Positions 16,482 through 24,360 of a DNA stretch of 50,658 nucleotides are shown piece after piece. The stretch's first letter is position 1; each line of letters starts with the position of its first letter. This DNA comes from an uncultured Bacteriovoracaceae bacterium (GTDB taxonomy: Bacteria; Bdellovibrionota; Bacteriovoracia; Bacteriovoracales; Bacteriovoracaceae). Made by a program: the position numbers and the translations under genes. The stretch covers positions 1-50,658 of the forward strand of contig CALHBF010000026.1 in the NCBI GenBank assembly GCA_937931205.1, in the 5' to 3' direction. Under the pieces are notes generated by a model, which did not search any database, was not told the DNA's origin, and was given only the letters and a program-made list of their open reading frames with translations.

Positions 16482-17996
16482 ATGAAAAAAACCCCGACAT
16501 TGCTCCCATTGATGCTATTACTGATCGTTGGAGCGTGTGCCAGTAATAATACTAAAACAGGACCTAAAAAAGGTTCCGTTGCTAAATCATCTTACAATCC
16601 TTCTGTTTCAGAACAGGCCGAATACTATCGAGTCCAAGAACAACTTATTGAAAAAGATCTTCCCAATTGTAAGGGATGTATTCACGGCTCAGCTCACCAG
16701 CCAACATTTACTCCACCACTGATGGTTTATGACTTTGATGCAGAAGCTGCTCAAAAATTAGGTCTAAGAAATACTCAATTTGATTTCCCAGTTATCTGGA
16801 ATAGCAAAGTAGAGATGTGGGTAAAATATTTTACCGGTAGAGGAAGAAAGCATTTCGTTAACTATGTTGAACGTTCGGGAAGATATGCTCCAGTTCTTTC
16901 GAAAATTCTTGCTGATAATGGTTTGCCTCGTGACTTTATTTATCTTGCAATGGCCGAAAGTGGTTTTCAAAATCATGCTCGCTCATGGGCCAAAGCTGTT
17001 GGTCCTTGGCAGTTCATGCCTTATACAGGAAAGAAATTTGGTCTCAACATCGACTGGTATCTTGATGAGAGACGTGATCCGATTAAAGCAAGTATCGCTG
17101 CTGCCAATTACTTAAAAACTCTTCATGGGTTGTTTAATTCTTGGGAGCTTGCCGCTGCCGGATATAACGCTGGTGAGGGGAAAATCGGTCGCGCAATTAA
17201 GATGTATAAGACAAAAGATTTTTGGAAAATGTCTCATGGACGTTACTTAAAGCCGGAAACAAAAAACTATGTTCCTAAAATTATGGCCCTTGCTATTATT
17301 GGGAAAAACCTTGATGTGTTCGGTTTCAATGAAATCTCTTTCGAGAAGCCACTTGATTATGAAGAGATTCTTGTAAAACCAAATACCGATCTCTACGAAG
17401 TGGCCAATGTACTAGGTCTTGATTTTGATACGGTAAAAAAATATAACCCAGAAATCGTAAGATGGCAGACTCCACCTCACATGGACAATTACCCGCTACG
17501 TATTCCTGTAGGTGGAACAGTTAATTGGGACGAGCAAACTCATGTCGATCAGATCGTAGCGACTCAGTATAAGACATATCAAATGAGATATAAGGGCAAT
17601 TTGGCTGATGTCGCTCGTAAGTTTCATGTCCCGGCCAATGTATTAGCTGAGCTAAATCCTGAAATTAGATCTCGTGGCTACATCGCTGCAAATACTCAAG
17701 TGGTTCTTCCTTTCCGTGAAGATCATAGCTTAAAAGCTAATATGTATGCAGATCTTTATGAGAAGACTCCGAAGAAAGTTCAAGCTTCTCGCTCTTATAG
17801 AAGACTAATTGCTACAAACATCAACAGAGGGCAAATGATTAAGAATCCTCGTGTTTTCTATACAGTGAAGAAAGGTGATAGTCTTTGGGCCGTTTCTCGT
17901 AAAACAGGTGTACCAATGAGTACAATCATCAGATCTAATTCTCAAATTTTGAAGAGACGACAAATCCTTCCTGGTGATAAATTAGCTATTAGATAA
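16482..17996 (+). CDS. MltD-like lytic transglycosylase lipoprotein with LysM repeats
   Basis: Such enzymes cleave peptidoglycan glycan strands, leaving anhydro-muramic ends. The ATG at 16482 is chosen because AAGGA lies just upstream and it gives a lipoprotein signal (PLMLLLIVGAC, Cys about residue 20). The frame is open further upstream but would bury that signal. The SLT domain has catalytic Glu159 in AMAESGFQNHARSWAKAVGPWQFM and the AAAGYNAGEGKIGRA motif. Three LysM-like units follow; the clearest is C-terminal (YTVKKGDSLWAVSRKTG). The lipid anchor and LysM suggest a periplasmic wall-remodelling role. A terminator follows. Confidence 0.92.
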   Translation: MKKTPTLLPLMLLLIVGACASNNTKTGPKKGSVAKSSYNPSVSEQAEYYRVQEQLIEKDLPNCKGCIHGSAHQPTFTPPLMVYDFDAEAAQKLGLRNTQFDFPVIWNSKVEMWVKYFTGRGRKHFVNYVERSGRYAPVLSKILADNGLPRDFIYLAMAESGFQNHARSWAKAVGPWQFMPYTGKKFGLNIDWYLDERRDPIKASIAAANYLKTLHGLFNSWELAAAGYNAGEGKIGRAIKMYKTKDFWKMSHGRYLKPETKNYVPKIMALAIIGKNLDVFGFNEISFEKPLDYEEILVKPNTDLYEVANVLGLDFDTVKKYNPEIVRWQTPPHMDNYPLRIPVGGTVNWDEQTHVDQIVATQYKTYQMRYKGNLADVARKFHVPANVLAELNPEIRSRGYIAANTQVVLPFREDHSLKANMYADLYEKTPKKVQASRSYRRLIATNINRGQMIKNPRVFYTVKKGDSLWAVSRKTGVPMSTIIRSNSQILKRRQILPGDKLAIR

Positions 17997-18018
17997 AACT
18001 TTAGTGAAATAGTAGAAA

Positions 18019-18047
18019 AAGCCACTCGCAAGAGTGGCTTTTTTTTT
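18019..18047 (+). terminator. Strong rho-independent terminator after the transglycosylase gene
   Basis: Nine-base arms AAGCCACTC/GAGTGGCTT (18019-18027 and 18032-18040) enclose a GCAA tetraloop and run into nine T (18039-18047). Confidence 0.93.
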
Positions 18048-18060
18048 ATAAGATTTCGCT

Positions 18061-19173
18061 ATGAGTTTTGGATTAATTAAACGTTTTAAAGATTTAAAGA
18101 AGACTCCAGACAATGGAGTTAAAAAAACTTTTGCCCAGCATGTGATCATTGGCGGCGACTTAGGAGCAATACTGAAATTAGTAGAGCTTCGAAAGAGCCA
18201 CTCTGCCGAGCAAGTAAGACTTGTTTCCAATAAACCACTGTCTCGCAAAAATCTGGAAGAAGAATTTCGCCAATCAATCTCTCAAATTCGCTCGCTTCCT
18301 TCTGTCGAAGCTCTTTATAAAAAACACTTTAATGCGAAGTTATTACCATTTAAGGGTGATTCTGTTTTTTATAAAGATGGAAAATTTCATGATTTTAACG
18401 GACGTGCAAAATCGATGGAATTACAGGGGAACGAAATTTTCTTCACTCATAAGGGTTATGATTATGAGATTGAAAGCTTTTTTAGTGCTGAGGATTGGGG
18501 AAATCTAGACGAATTGATTCAATCTTCACAAGACATGAAGATTTTTGAATCTATTTTAAAATTAGGTGCACCTACTGATCTCGTAGAAAAAGAAGAGTGG
18601 AGCCTGACATTCAAAGATTTTTCAGAAATTAGCTGTGAAAATCTTTATGTGGCTATCGCTCCTCATAAGTTTTTGAACCTTATTAATAATAAGAATGATC
18701 TCGATACAAGTTTAATCGATTTCTGTTCAAGCACTGACTCACTTTCTGCTATGAACGTCTCTTTTGAACTTTCGAAAGATTTCGCTATGGCATCACAAAC
18801 AATCTTTGTTCCTCAAAGTATGACTCATGAATGGGGACATTTCTTAGTGGAATTCAAAGATTTCATTCACTCAACAAAGTCAGCTATGTGTAATGTACTT
18901 TTTCTTGTTAAAGAAGAAGAACCACAGGCAGAGGATCTGGGAGCTAAAATTAAGCTCATGAAGCGAGTATTAGATCGAGTATTCCCAGACTTTGAAAAGA
19001 GCATTAAGTCGGAAGCAATTCGTTTTGACGATGATATGTTTATTCAAGGGGCAAGGATTGAAAGTCTACTAGAAGTGACTGCAAAGTTTCCGACTTTAGA
19101 ATTTCTTGGCCAGAGCAAGCTTGTTGAAGAATCTCTTATTAATGAACAATATTTAACTCGTACACTTTTATAA
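18061..19173 (+). CDS. Protein with an N-terminal Rossmann-like segment, function unknown
   Basis: I do not recognise this 370-residue protein. Residues about 24-45 (FAQHVIIGGDLGAILKLVELRK) look like the beta-alpha-beta dinucleotide fold of FAD or NAD enzymes, with GGDLG in place of GxGxxG. The later GARIESLLEVTAKFP region recalls the end of flavin amine-oxidase-like proteins. The third glycine is weak and no other cofactor motif is evident, so it may be a degenerate flavoprotein relative. There is no signal peptide or membrane helix. It is followed after 13 bases by a small barrel gene and is probably co-transcribed with it. Confidence 0.5.
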   Translation: MSFGLIKRFKDLKKTPDNGVKKTFAQHVIIGGDLGAILKLVELRKSHSAEQVRLVSNKPLSRKNLEEEFRQSISQIRSLPSVEALYKKHFNAKLLPFKGDSVFYKDGKFHDFNGRAKSMELQGNEIFFTHKGYDYEIESFFSAEDWGNLDELIQSSQDMKIFESILKLGAPTDLVEKEEWSLTFKDFSEISCENLYVAIAPHKFLNLINNKNDLDTSLIDFCSSTDSLSAMNVSFELSKDFAMASQTIFVPQSMTHEWGHFLVEFKDFIHSTKSAMCNVLFLVKEEEPQAEDLGAKIKLMKRVLDRVFPDFEKSIKSEAIRFDDDMFIQGARIESLLEVTAKFPTLEFLGQSKLVEESLINEQYLTRTLL

Positions 19174-19186
19174 AAATCGGAGTTTT

Positions 19187-19786
19187 ATGAAACTATTTAT
19201 TGCAGCCCTTGTGCTCATTTCTTCTGTTGTTGCTTCTGCTGAAACTAATAAGATCGTTTCAATTGATGCTTTTGACCTTTCGTACACTGGTGGTCTTCTC
19301 ATCAAGAGCGACAACGCCAAGAAAGGAACGAACAGAACTGCTACTGAGTTCAAATTCAATCTTAACTATGCACAAGATCTGAATAACGTTGATGGTTTGA
19401 TGATTAAAGGGATGGCCTTCTTTAATAGAGAAAAATCGAAATGGGGAACTGAGACTCTTGAATCGAATCTTGGAGCAGCTCTTGGTCTTCTTTACAATCT
19501 AGATCATACGGATGTTAAAAATTCATTCTTCGTTGCAGGACTTGCTGGTCTTGAAAAGAGCAAAATGGAAGGTAGAGGCGGCAGCAGAAAGTCAGGTGTT
19601 AACCTTTTCTTAATAACTGAAGCAGGAAAAAGATGGGATTTAGGACGCTATTCTGTCGTAAATATCTCTTATGCCCCTACAGTTTCATTCGAATACACTC
19701 GCTACGGTGGAGCAATTAGAAAGAACTATTTCACGAGCGGAACTGAGCTAAAATTCAATTTTTTAAAGTTTGATGTTCTTTTCTAA
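19187..19786 (+). CDS. Small outer-membrane beta-barrel protein
   Basis: The 199-residue protein has a signal peptide (MKLFIAALVLISSVVASA), then repeated amphipathic strands such as TEFKFNLNYAQDL, NLGAALGLLYNL and GTELKFNFLKFDVLF. It ends in an aromatic residue, as barrel proteins recognised by BamA do. Its size suggests 8 strands. GGAG lies before the ATG. It follows the Rossmann-like gene by 13 bases and ends at a terminator. The function is unknown. Confidence 0.7.
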   Translation: MKLFIAALVLISSVVASAETNKIVSIDAFDLSYTGGLLIKSDNAKKGTNRTATEFKFNLNYAQDLNNVDGLMIKGMAFFNREKSKWGTETLESNLGAALGLLYNLDHTDVKNSFFVAGLAGLEKSKMEGRGGSRKSGVNLFLITEAGKRWDLGRYSVVNISYAPTVSFEYTRYGGAIRKNYFTSGTELKFNFLKFDVLF

Positions 19787-19795
19787 AACATCTCT

Positions 19796-19823
19796 AAGGG
19801 CCTCTTTATGAGGCCCTTTTTCA
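19796..19823 (+). terminator. Rho-independent terminator (GGCCTC-TTTAT-GAGGCC type)
   Basis: Arms AAGGGCCTC (19796-19804) and GAGGCCCTT (19810-19818) enclose TTTAT and are followed by T residues. The core is identical to the hairpin at 22496-22518 and nearly so to that at 38832-38857. Confidence 0.9.
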
Positions 19824-19916
19824 TCGGACCACTCTCACAAGCCCTCAAAAATTCATTTGCCAAACTAAAACTGAATCACCCAAACTTTAAGAAGCACACA
19901 ATTTAAAGCACTGTTT

Positions 19917-19922
19917 TATAAC
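19917..19922 (+). promoter_or_regulatory. Candidate -10 box of the tandem porin-like genes
   Basis: TATAAC lies 42 bases before the ATG at 19964, in the 177-base gap after the preceding gene. No clear -35 is visible. An excellent AAGGAG precedes the ATG. Both gene products look abundant, so an efficient promoter is expected. Confidence 0.3.
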
Positions 19923-19963
19923 GTGAAATGTGACTACGGTCATTTTGTAAAAAAGGAGTTTTC

Positions 19964-21145
19964 ATGAAAAAACAGCTTACATTAGCACTTGGTCTTGCAG
20001 TTCTTGCAACTCCAGCTTTCGCTTCAAAAGCCCGCTTATTGGCTCTTGGGGAAAGTGAAAACGGTTCATTCTTCATTAATGATAACCGTAACATTTTTCT
20101 TAATGCTGCTGAAGCAAACAACCATGGCGATTTAGTTACTTTTGAGTTTGGTGACAATAATGGAACTGACTCTGATGTTGATGCTAATGCAGAAGGTGGA
20201 ATTCTTTATTCTAATAAGAGCTTTGTTTATGGTATCCATATGGGATCTCAAACAGGCTTCGAAAGAATGCTAGGATCTCTTTCTCTTCCTACAACAACAC
20301 TTGCTAACGCAATCTATAAGCCAAATACAACTGTAGATTTATTCCTTGCTGGTGATGCTGGTTTCAAATGGGGTGCAAACCTTTCTTATTCTAGAGCTAA
20401 TAACGATACACATGGTGGTAATCCGGCTACTCCAGTTAGCTCTCAGAAATCAGATTCAAACTCAATGGATCTAAATGTTGGAGCTACTTTTGGTAACCTT
20501 TCTGTTTATGTTGATTCAACGCTTGTAGGTGAAATGACAATGAAACAAGGGACAACTGCGAATGCTCCGAAAACAACTCTTGATAGCAAAGGTCGCTATG
20601 AAGTGGGTGGTTCATATAAGCTGAACAGCTATACAATTTTTGCTCAAGCTTCTATGGCCGATTTTGAAGCTAAAGTTGGTGGAGCTAAAACTGATATCGA
20701 GTCTAAGTTTTACACAATCGGTGCTGCTCGCACTGAAAGACTATCTGATAAGACTATGATGTTTGTTAAGCTTTATGCTTCTCAACTTGATACTAAAGGT
20801 TTCAGTACGACTGGTGAAATTCTTAATAAGAATGATACAAAAACAACACGCGTTCCAGTATCAATCGGTTTTGAGCACGATGCAGCTTCTTGGTTAGTTC
20901 TTCGCGGATCAGTTGCTCAGAATCTTTGGTCTCAGCAAGATGACGATGCTACTAAAAAGAGAACTCTTGCTAACTCTACAAGCGTAAATGCAGGTGCGAC
21001 TCTTAAGCTAGGTGATTTCAATGTTGATGGTCTAATTGGAACTGGTAATGATGGTTCAGGTGCTCTAGCAGCTCGTGGCCAGCAAGTGGGTGTCCTTTCT
21101 ATGGATAACCTAATGACTCGTGTTGCAATGACTTACAGATTTTAA
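19964..21145 (+). CDS. Porin-like outer-membrane protein, copy 1 of a tandem pair
   Basis: The 393-residue protein has a signal peptide ending TPAFA, a mature start SKARLLALGE, an N-terminal block FINDNRNIFLNAAE, and alternating strands ending in MTRVAMTYRF, a classic barrel terminus with final Phe. The next gene has the same frame: SKARLLALGE, NRNIFQNAA, FEHDAASWLVLRGSV-like and RVAMTYRF blocks. The pair therefore arose by duplication. Codon use is highly regular and the ribosome site is strong, suggesting an abundant protein. No named porin family is recognised. Confidence 0.75.
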   Translation: MKKQLTLALGLAVLATPAFASKARLLALGESENGSFFINDNRNIFLNAAEANNHGDLVTFEFGDNNGTDSDVDANAEGGILYSNKSFVYGIHMGSQTGFERMLGSLSLPTTTLANAIYKPNTTVDLFLAGDAGFKWGANLSYSRANNDTHGGNPATPVSSQKSDSNSMDLNVGATFGNLSVYVDSTLVGEMTMKQGTTANAPKTTLDSKGRYEVGGSYKLNSYTIFAQASMADFEAKVGGAKTDIESKFYTIGAARTERLSDKTMMFVKLYASQLDTKGFSTTGEILNKNDTKTTRVPVSIGFEHDAASWLVLRGSVAQNLWSQQDDDATKKRTLANSTSVNAGATLKLGDFNVDGLIGTGNDGSGALAARGQQVGVLSMDNLMTRVAMTYRF

Positions 21146-21170
21146 TTTAAAAGTTTAAGGAAGAATAATT

Positions 21171-22487
21171 ATGAAAAAAATTATCGCACTTAGTGCTCTT
21201 GCAGTTCTTGCTTCGAGCACTGCTGAAGCTTCAAAAGCTCGTCTATTAGCTTTAGGTGAAAACTTAGAAACGGCTGGATCACTATATTTTTCTGATAACA
21301 GAAATATTTTCCAGAATGCAGCTTTTATTCATGAATACAAAGACGCTGTTTATTTAGAGTGGGGAGCTCAAGGTGGACAGAATGCACCTGTTTTCGGTCA
21401 GCTTAATAATAAGGCTGATACTGATACTCAGCCTCAAGCGGAAGGTGGATTCTTAAAATCACACGGTAAATTTGTTTACGGGCTATACTTTGGTGCTGAA
21501 TCTTATATTACTCATGAAGCACGATCTTATCTACGCCTTCGAAACAGCACTAAAACTCATCAAGATAATCAAGTTGATGCTTTTTTTGGAGCCGCAGAAT
21601 CTGACGATTTTAAATGGGGTGTAAACGTAACTTACTCAAAAACTAAAGAAGATGCTGATAAAGCTGAGCAACAATCAGCATCAGTTCGTCTTGGTGTTAT
21701 GGGTAAAAAATGGGAAGGATATGCTAACGTAGCAGTTCTTAACAAATCTGAAATTGGTGCTATTAATCCTCTAAATCCAACTAATCCAGGCAAAGATGAA
21801 TTTGAAGGTAAAAGAGGATGGGAGCTAGGTGGATCTTATGATCTAGGATTTGCTAAAGCATTCGGTTACTGGAGACATGGTGTTTGGGAACAGGATACAG
21901 ATTCCCTAACAGCTACCGGTGCTACTCCAGATGATGTAACAGGTGCCGTTTATAGAGGTAAAACTGAGTTTGATACGAATCGTATTCGTCTTGGTCTAGG
22001 TCGCGAAGCTCAACTTAATGAGCGTACGACTCTCTTCTCTAAAGTTGAATACGTAATGACAAATCGTGAGGTTAAAGCAAAAGGTGGTTCTGCTCGTGGT
22101 AAAGCAAACATCGATGACTACTATGTACCACTAACAATTGGTCTAGAGCACGATGCTACTTCTTGGTTAACCCTTCGTGGATCAGTAACTCAGTACTTAG
22201 TTTCTCAGCAAGATAATAGTTATTCATCTGCACTTCTTGCTTCTAACTCACCAAACCCTCCGCACATCAGCCCGATGGTTACAGGTAATTATCCAAAAGG
22301 TAAGCGTTCATTCGCTAACTCTACCAACGTAAATGCTGGTCTTACGCTGAAGTTCGGTGATCTTTCTATTGACGGTGTAATCGGTACTTCTACAGGTGCT
22401 GGTGCTATCGGTGATACGAAATCTGAGAAAGGCGTTCTTTCTCTTGATAACCTAGCTTCTCGTGTAGCTATGACTTACAGATTCTAA
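21171..22487 (+). CDS. Porin-like outer-membrane protein, copy 2 of a tandem pair
   Basis: The 438-residue protein has a signal peptide ending STAEA, mature start SKARLLALGE, the block FSDNRNIFQNAAF, and C-terminal ASRVAMTYRF. It matches copy 1 over both ends and in the segment LEHDATSWLTLRGSVTQ, and differs mainly by insertions, for example about 20 residues near NSYSSALLASNSPNPP. Such insertions fit surface loops of a barrel. It starts 25 bases after copy 1 with AAGGAAG upstream, so the two are co-transcribed. A terminator follows the stop. Confidence 0.75.
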   Translation: MKKIIALSALAVLASSTAEASKARLLALGENLETAGSLYFSDNRNIFQNAAFIHEYKDAVYLEWGAQGGQNAPVFGQLNNKADTDTQPQAEGGFLKSHGKFVYGLYFGAESYITHEARSYLRLRNSTKTHQDNQVDAFFGAAESDDFKWGVNVTYSKTKEDADKAEQQSASVRLGVMGKKWEGYANVAVLNKSEIGAINPLNPTNPGKDEFEGKRGWELGGSYDLGFAKAFGYWRHGVWEQDTDSLTATGATPDDVTGAVYRGKTEFDTNRIRLGLGREAQLNERTTLFSKVEYVMTNREVKAKGGSARGKANIDDYYVPLTIGLEHDATSWLTLRGSVTQYLVSQQDNSYSSALLASNSPNPPHISPMVTGNYPKGKRSFANSTNVNAGLTLKFGDLSIDGVIGTSTGAGAIGDTKSEKGVLSLDNLASRVAMTYRF

Positions 22488-22495
22488 TCTGACCT

Positions 22496-22525
22496 GAGGG
22501 CCTCTTTATGAGGCCCTCTTTTTTT
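22496..22525. terminator. Bidirectional terminator with the opposite gene's stop codon in its loop
   Basis: Arms GAGGGCCTC (22496-22504) and GAGGCCCTC (22510-22518) enclose TTTAT, followed by seven T on the plus strand (22519-22525). The loop holds the TAA stop (22506-22508) of the minus-strand small gene, and the right arm encodes its last residues. Confidence 0.9.
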
Positions 22526-22673
22526 GTTCTTGGTTCTTGTGGATTAAAAGCATCAACAAGGCCTCGGTATCCAACTCGATTCCTCGCTCTTTCATCTGTT
22601 TTTCCACAATGGCGATCCTCTTCTCAATTTCTGAAAGCTTTTCCAATACTTTAAGTGAGTGAAGAACGATCAT
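22506..22673 (-). CDS. Small coiled-coil protein (55 residues), function unknown
   Basis: The ATG at 22673 is chosen over an upstream one at 22733 because a perfect AGGAGG lies six bases before it. The upstream ATG would also overlap a sigma70-like promoter. The protein is MIVLHSLKVLEKLSEIEKR... with regular heptads (LKVLEKLSEIEKRIAIVEKQM), so a short coiled coil is likely, and a Lys/Gln-rich tail. There is no signal or membrane helix. I do not recognise it. It has its own promoter and shares the terminator of the porin gene. Confidence 0.6.
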   Translation of the reverse strand: MIVLHSLKVLEKLSEIEKRIAIVEKQMKERGIELDTEALLMLLIHKNQEQKKRAS

Positions 22674-22705
22674 GCACAACCTCCTGGACGTGACCTCTAA
22701 GGAAT

Positions 22706-22733
22706 ATTGTAAAACAAGAGTTCGGTATATCAA
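22706..22733 (-). promoter_or_regulatory. Sigma70-like promoter of the 55-residue gene
   Basis: On the minus strand TTGATA (22728-22733) and TACAAT (22706-22711) are separated by 16 bases, each 5 of 6 to consensus. Transcription would start near 22699, about 26 bases before the ATG at 22673. Confidence 0.55.
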
Positions 22734-22824
22734 ACATGATCTTGGTCATCACCATAATAATTTTCTAAATATCTAATTTTAAAAGAAAAAATCTTTAGCT
22801 ACACTTAATGCATATAGGTAAAAA

Positions 22825-24360
22825 GTGAGCCATATGAAGAGAAAAAATTTTAGTTTGGTTTGGGGAAGAAAATTGTTCTTTGGAGTGGCCTGGCCCATTC
22901 TACTACTCATTGCTTTGAGTTTTATTTTTAAAGGTGGTGTTCCTGAAAGTGTGTTGAGTGTTGTCTTGCTCGTACTGCAAATGATTTCACAAACAGGAAT
23001 GCTGATTCTCATCAGTTACTTTTTATTTTTCTATCCTGTTGTATGGCTGATTCCCACTTATTACTTCTCACGTATCTGGGGAATTGGAATTCTCAATGTT
23101 GTAATAGGTGCATATCTCATTGATGCCTATTCATATCTTAAATATGGAATTCATTTGAATCCATTTGTTGTGAAACATTTTCTTAATCAAGCTGAGTTGA
23201 TGGGAGAGAAAATCTATCTTGGAATTATTCCGCTCGTGGTAATCACATCCATTCTTTGGTCGAGAGGAAATGGTATTTGGTATGTGATGCAGAAGAAGTT
23301 TATGAACACTAATAAGAGCTGGTACATCACAGCTATTTTAGTTTCGTTTGTAGGTACTATTGGAATTAGCTTCTACAATCAGGGTCGTCAGTCTCAAAAT
23401 ATTGCAAATGTGATTGAGCAATTTCCAATCAAGTTACCGCTTCCTGATGTCGAAGTGTTCTCGAGCGAAGCTGTGAAAAGTAATCTTCCAGAAGATCATT
23501 TAATCAATATTCCGAAGATGAAAAATTTCTATCCTAAAGCTCTGTCTTGTAAAGGTGAGAAGAATTTTATTTTTGTTGTTTATAAGAGTTTTCCTGAAAA
23601 AGAATTAGAGTTTCAAGGTTTAGGTCTGACTCTTGCCAATAACTATATCTTAAAGACAAGTACTGAGAATGCTCTTCATTCTTTAATGTACTCATTTCCT
23701 GTTGATAAAGCTTTTCCACATGAGGGAGAGTCACAAATTGTTCGAGTCTTTCAAGATTATAATTATCAGTTGAATCTTTTTTCAACAACGACAGATATGA
23801 AAATTGAGGGAGTTGATTATAAAGGTGAAATTCCAGTTATCAAAGATTGGGTGAAGTCTTATATCGAGTCTGGTGCTGCTTATAAGTTTGCTAACTTTTT
23901 GTATATTGATAATGATAAGGCCTACGGCAAAAGTATTAAAACAGTCGTCGATGAATTGTCTGCTAAAAACCTGATGGAGGATACGATTGTTGTCGTTGCT
24001 TCTCTAGAAGGAGTAGAAGGCAGTGATAATCTGGTTAAGTCCCCTGTGTATCTTCTTTGGAAGAATTACGAGATGACGTCAATTAACAAGATGACCACTC
24101 ACTATGATTTAATGCCTACTTTGATCCAAGAAGCATTAAACTGCAAAGGTGATATTAAGGATTTTAGTTTTGGGAAAAACTTTTTAAATAAAGATCTGAA
24201 TAATCAGTACTACGTTTTTAATAAAGAGAATAAACCTTGGATTTGGATTGCAGATAAGAATCTCACATTCTCACTAAAAGACTTAGACTACTACTCTAAA
24301 GAGATTAATGCTGACGAGATTCTAAGCTTGAGGAAGTTTTACTACACTTTTCTTAAGTAA
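22825..24360 (+). CDS. YejM/LapC (PbgA)-like inner-membrane protein
   Basis: The 511-residue protein has about five N-terminal membrane helices, then a sulfatase-like periplasmic domain, the plan of E. coli YejM. YejM senses lipopolysaccharide and restrains LpxC proteolysis. Local correspondences: IHLNPFVVKHFL (YejM LHLNPIVWQLVI), TSTENALHSLMYSF (GNTTDNGIFGLFYG), YQLNLFST (YQLGLFSS) and THYDLMPTLIQEAL (DHTDLMTTLMQRLL). The metal-site Asp and His positions of sulfatases are not kept, so it is probably non-catalytic. The GTG at 22825 has AGG six bases upstream; ATG 22834 is an alternative. The end overlaps rlmC by 39 bases. Confidence 0.65.
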   Translation: MSHMKRKNFSLVWGRKLFFGVAWPILLLIALSFIFKGGVPESVLSVVLLVLQMISQTGMLILISYFLFFYPVVWLIPTYYFSRIWGIGILNVVIGAYLIDAYSYLKYGIHLNPFVVKHFLNQAELMGEKIYLGIIPLVVITSILWSRGNGIWYVMQKKFMNTNKSWYITAILVSFVGTIGISFYNQGRQSQNIANVIEQFPIKLPLPDVEVFSSEAVKSNLPEDHLINIPKMKNFYPKALSCKGEKNFIFVVYKSFPEKELEFQGLGLTLANNYILKTSTENALHSLMYSFPVDKAFPHEGESQIVRVFQDYNYQLNLFSTTTDMKIEGVDYKGEIPVIKDWVKSYIESGAAYKFANFLYIDNDKAYGKSIKTVVDELSAKNLMEDTIVVVASLEGVEGSDNLVKSPVYLLWKNYEMTSINKMTTHYDLMPTLIQEALNCKGDIKDFSFGKNFLNKDLNNQYYVFNKENKPWIWIADKNLTFSLKDLDYYSKEINADEILSLRKFYYTFLK

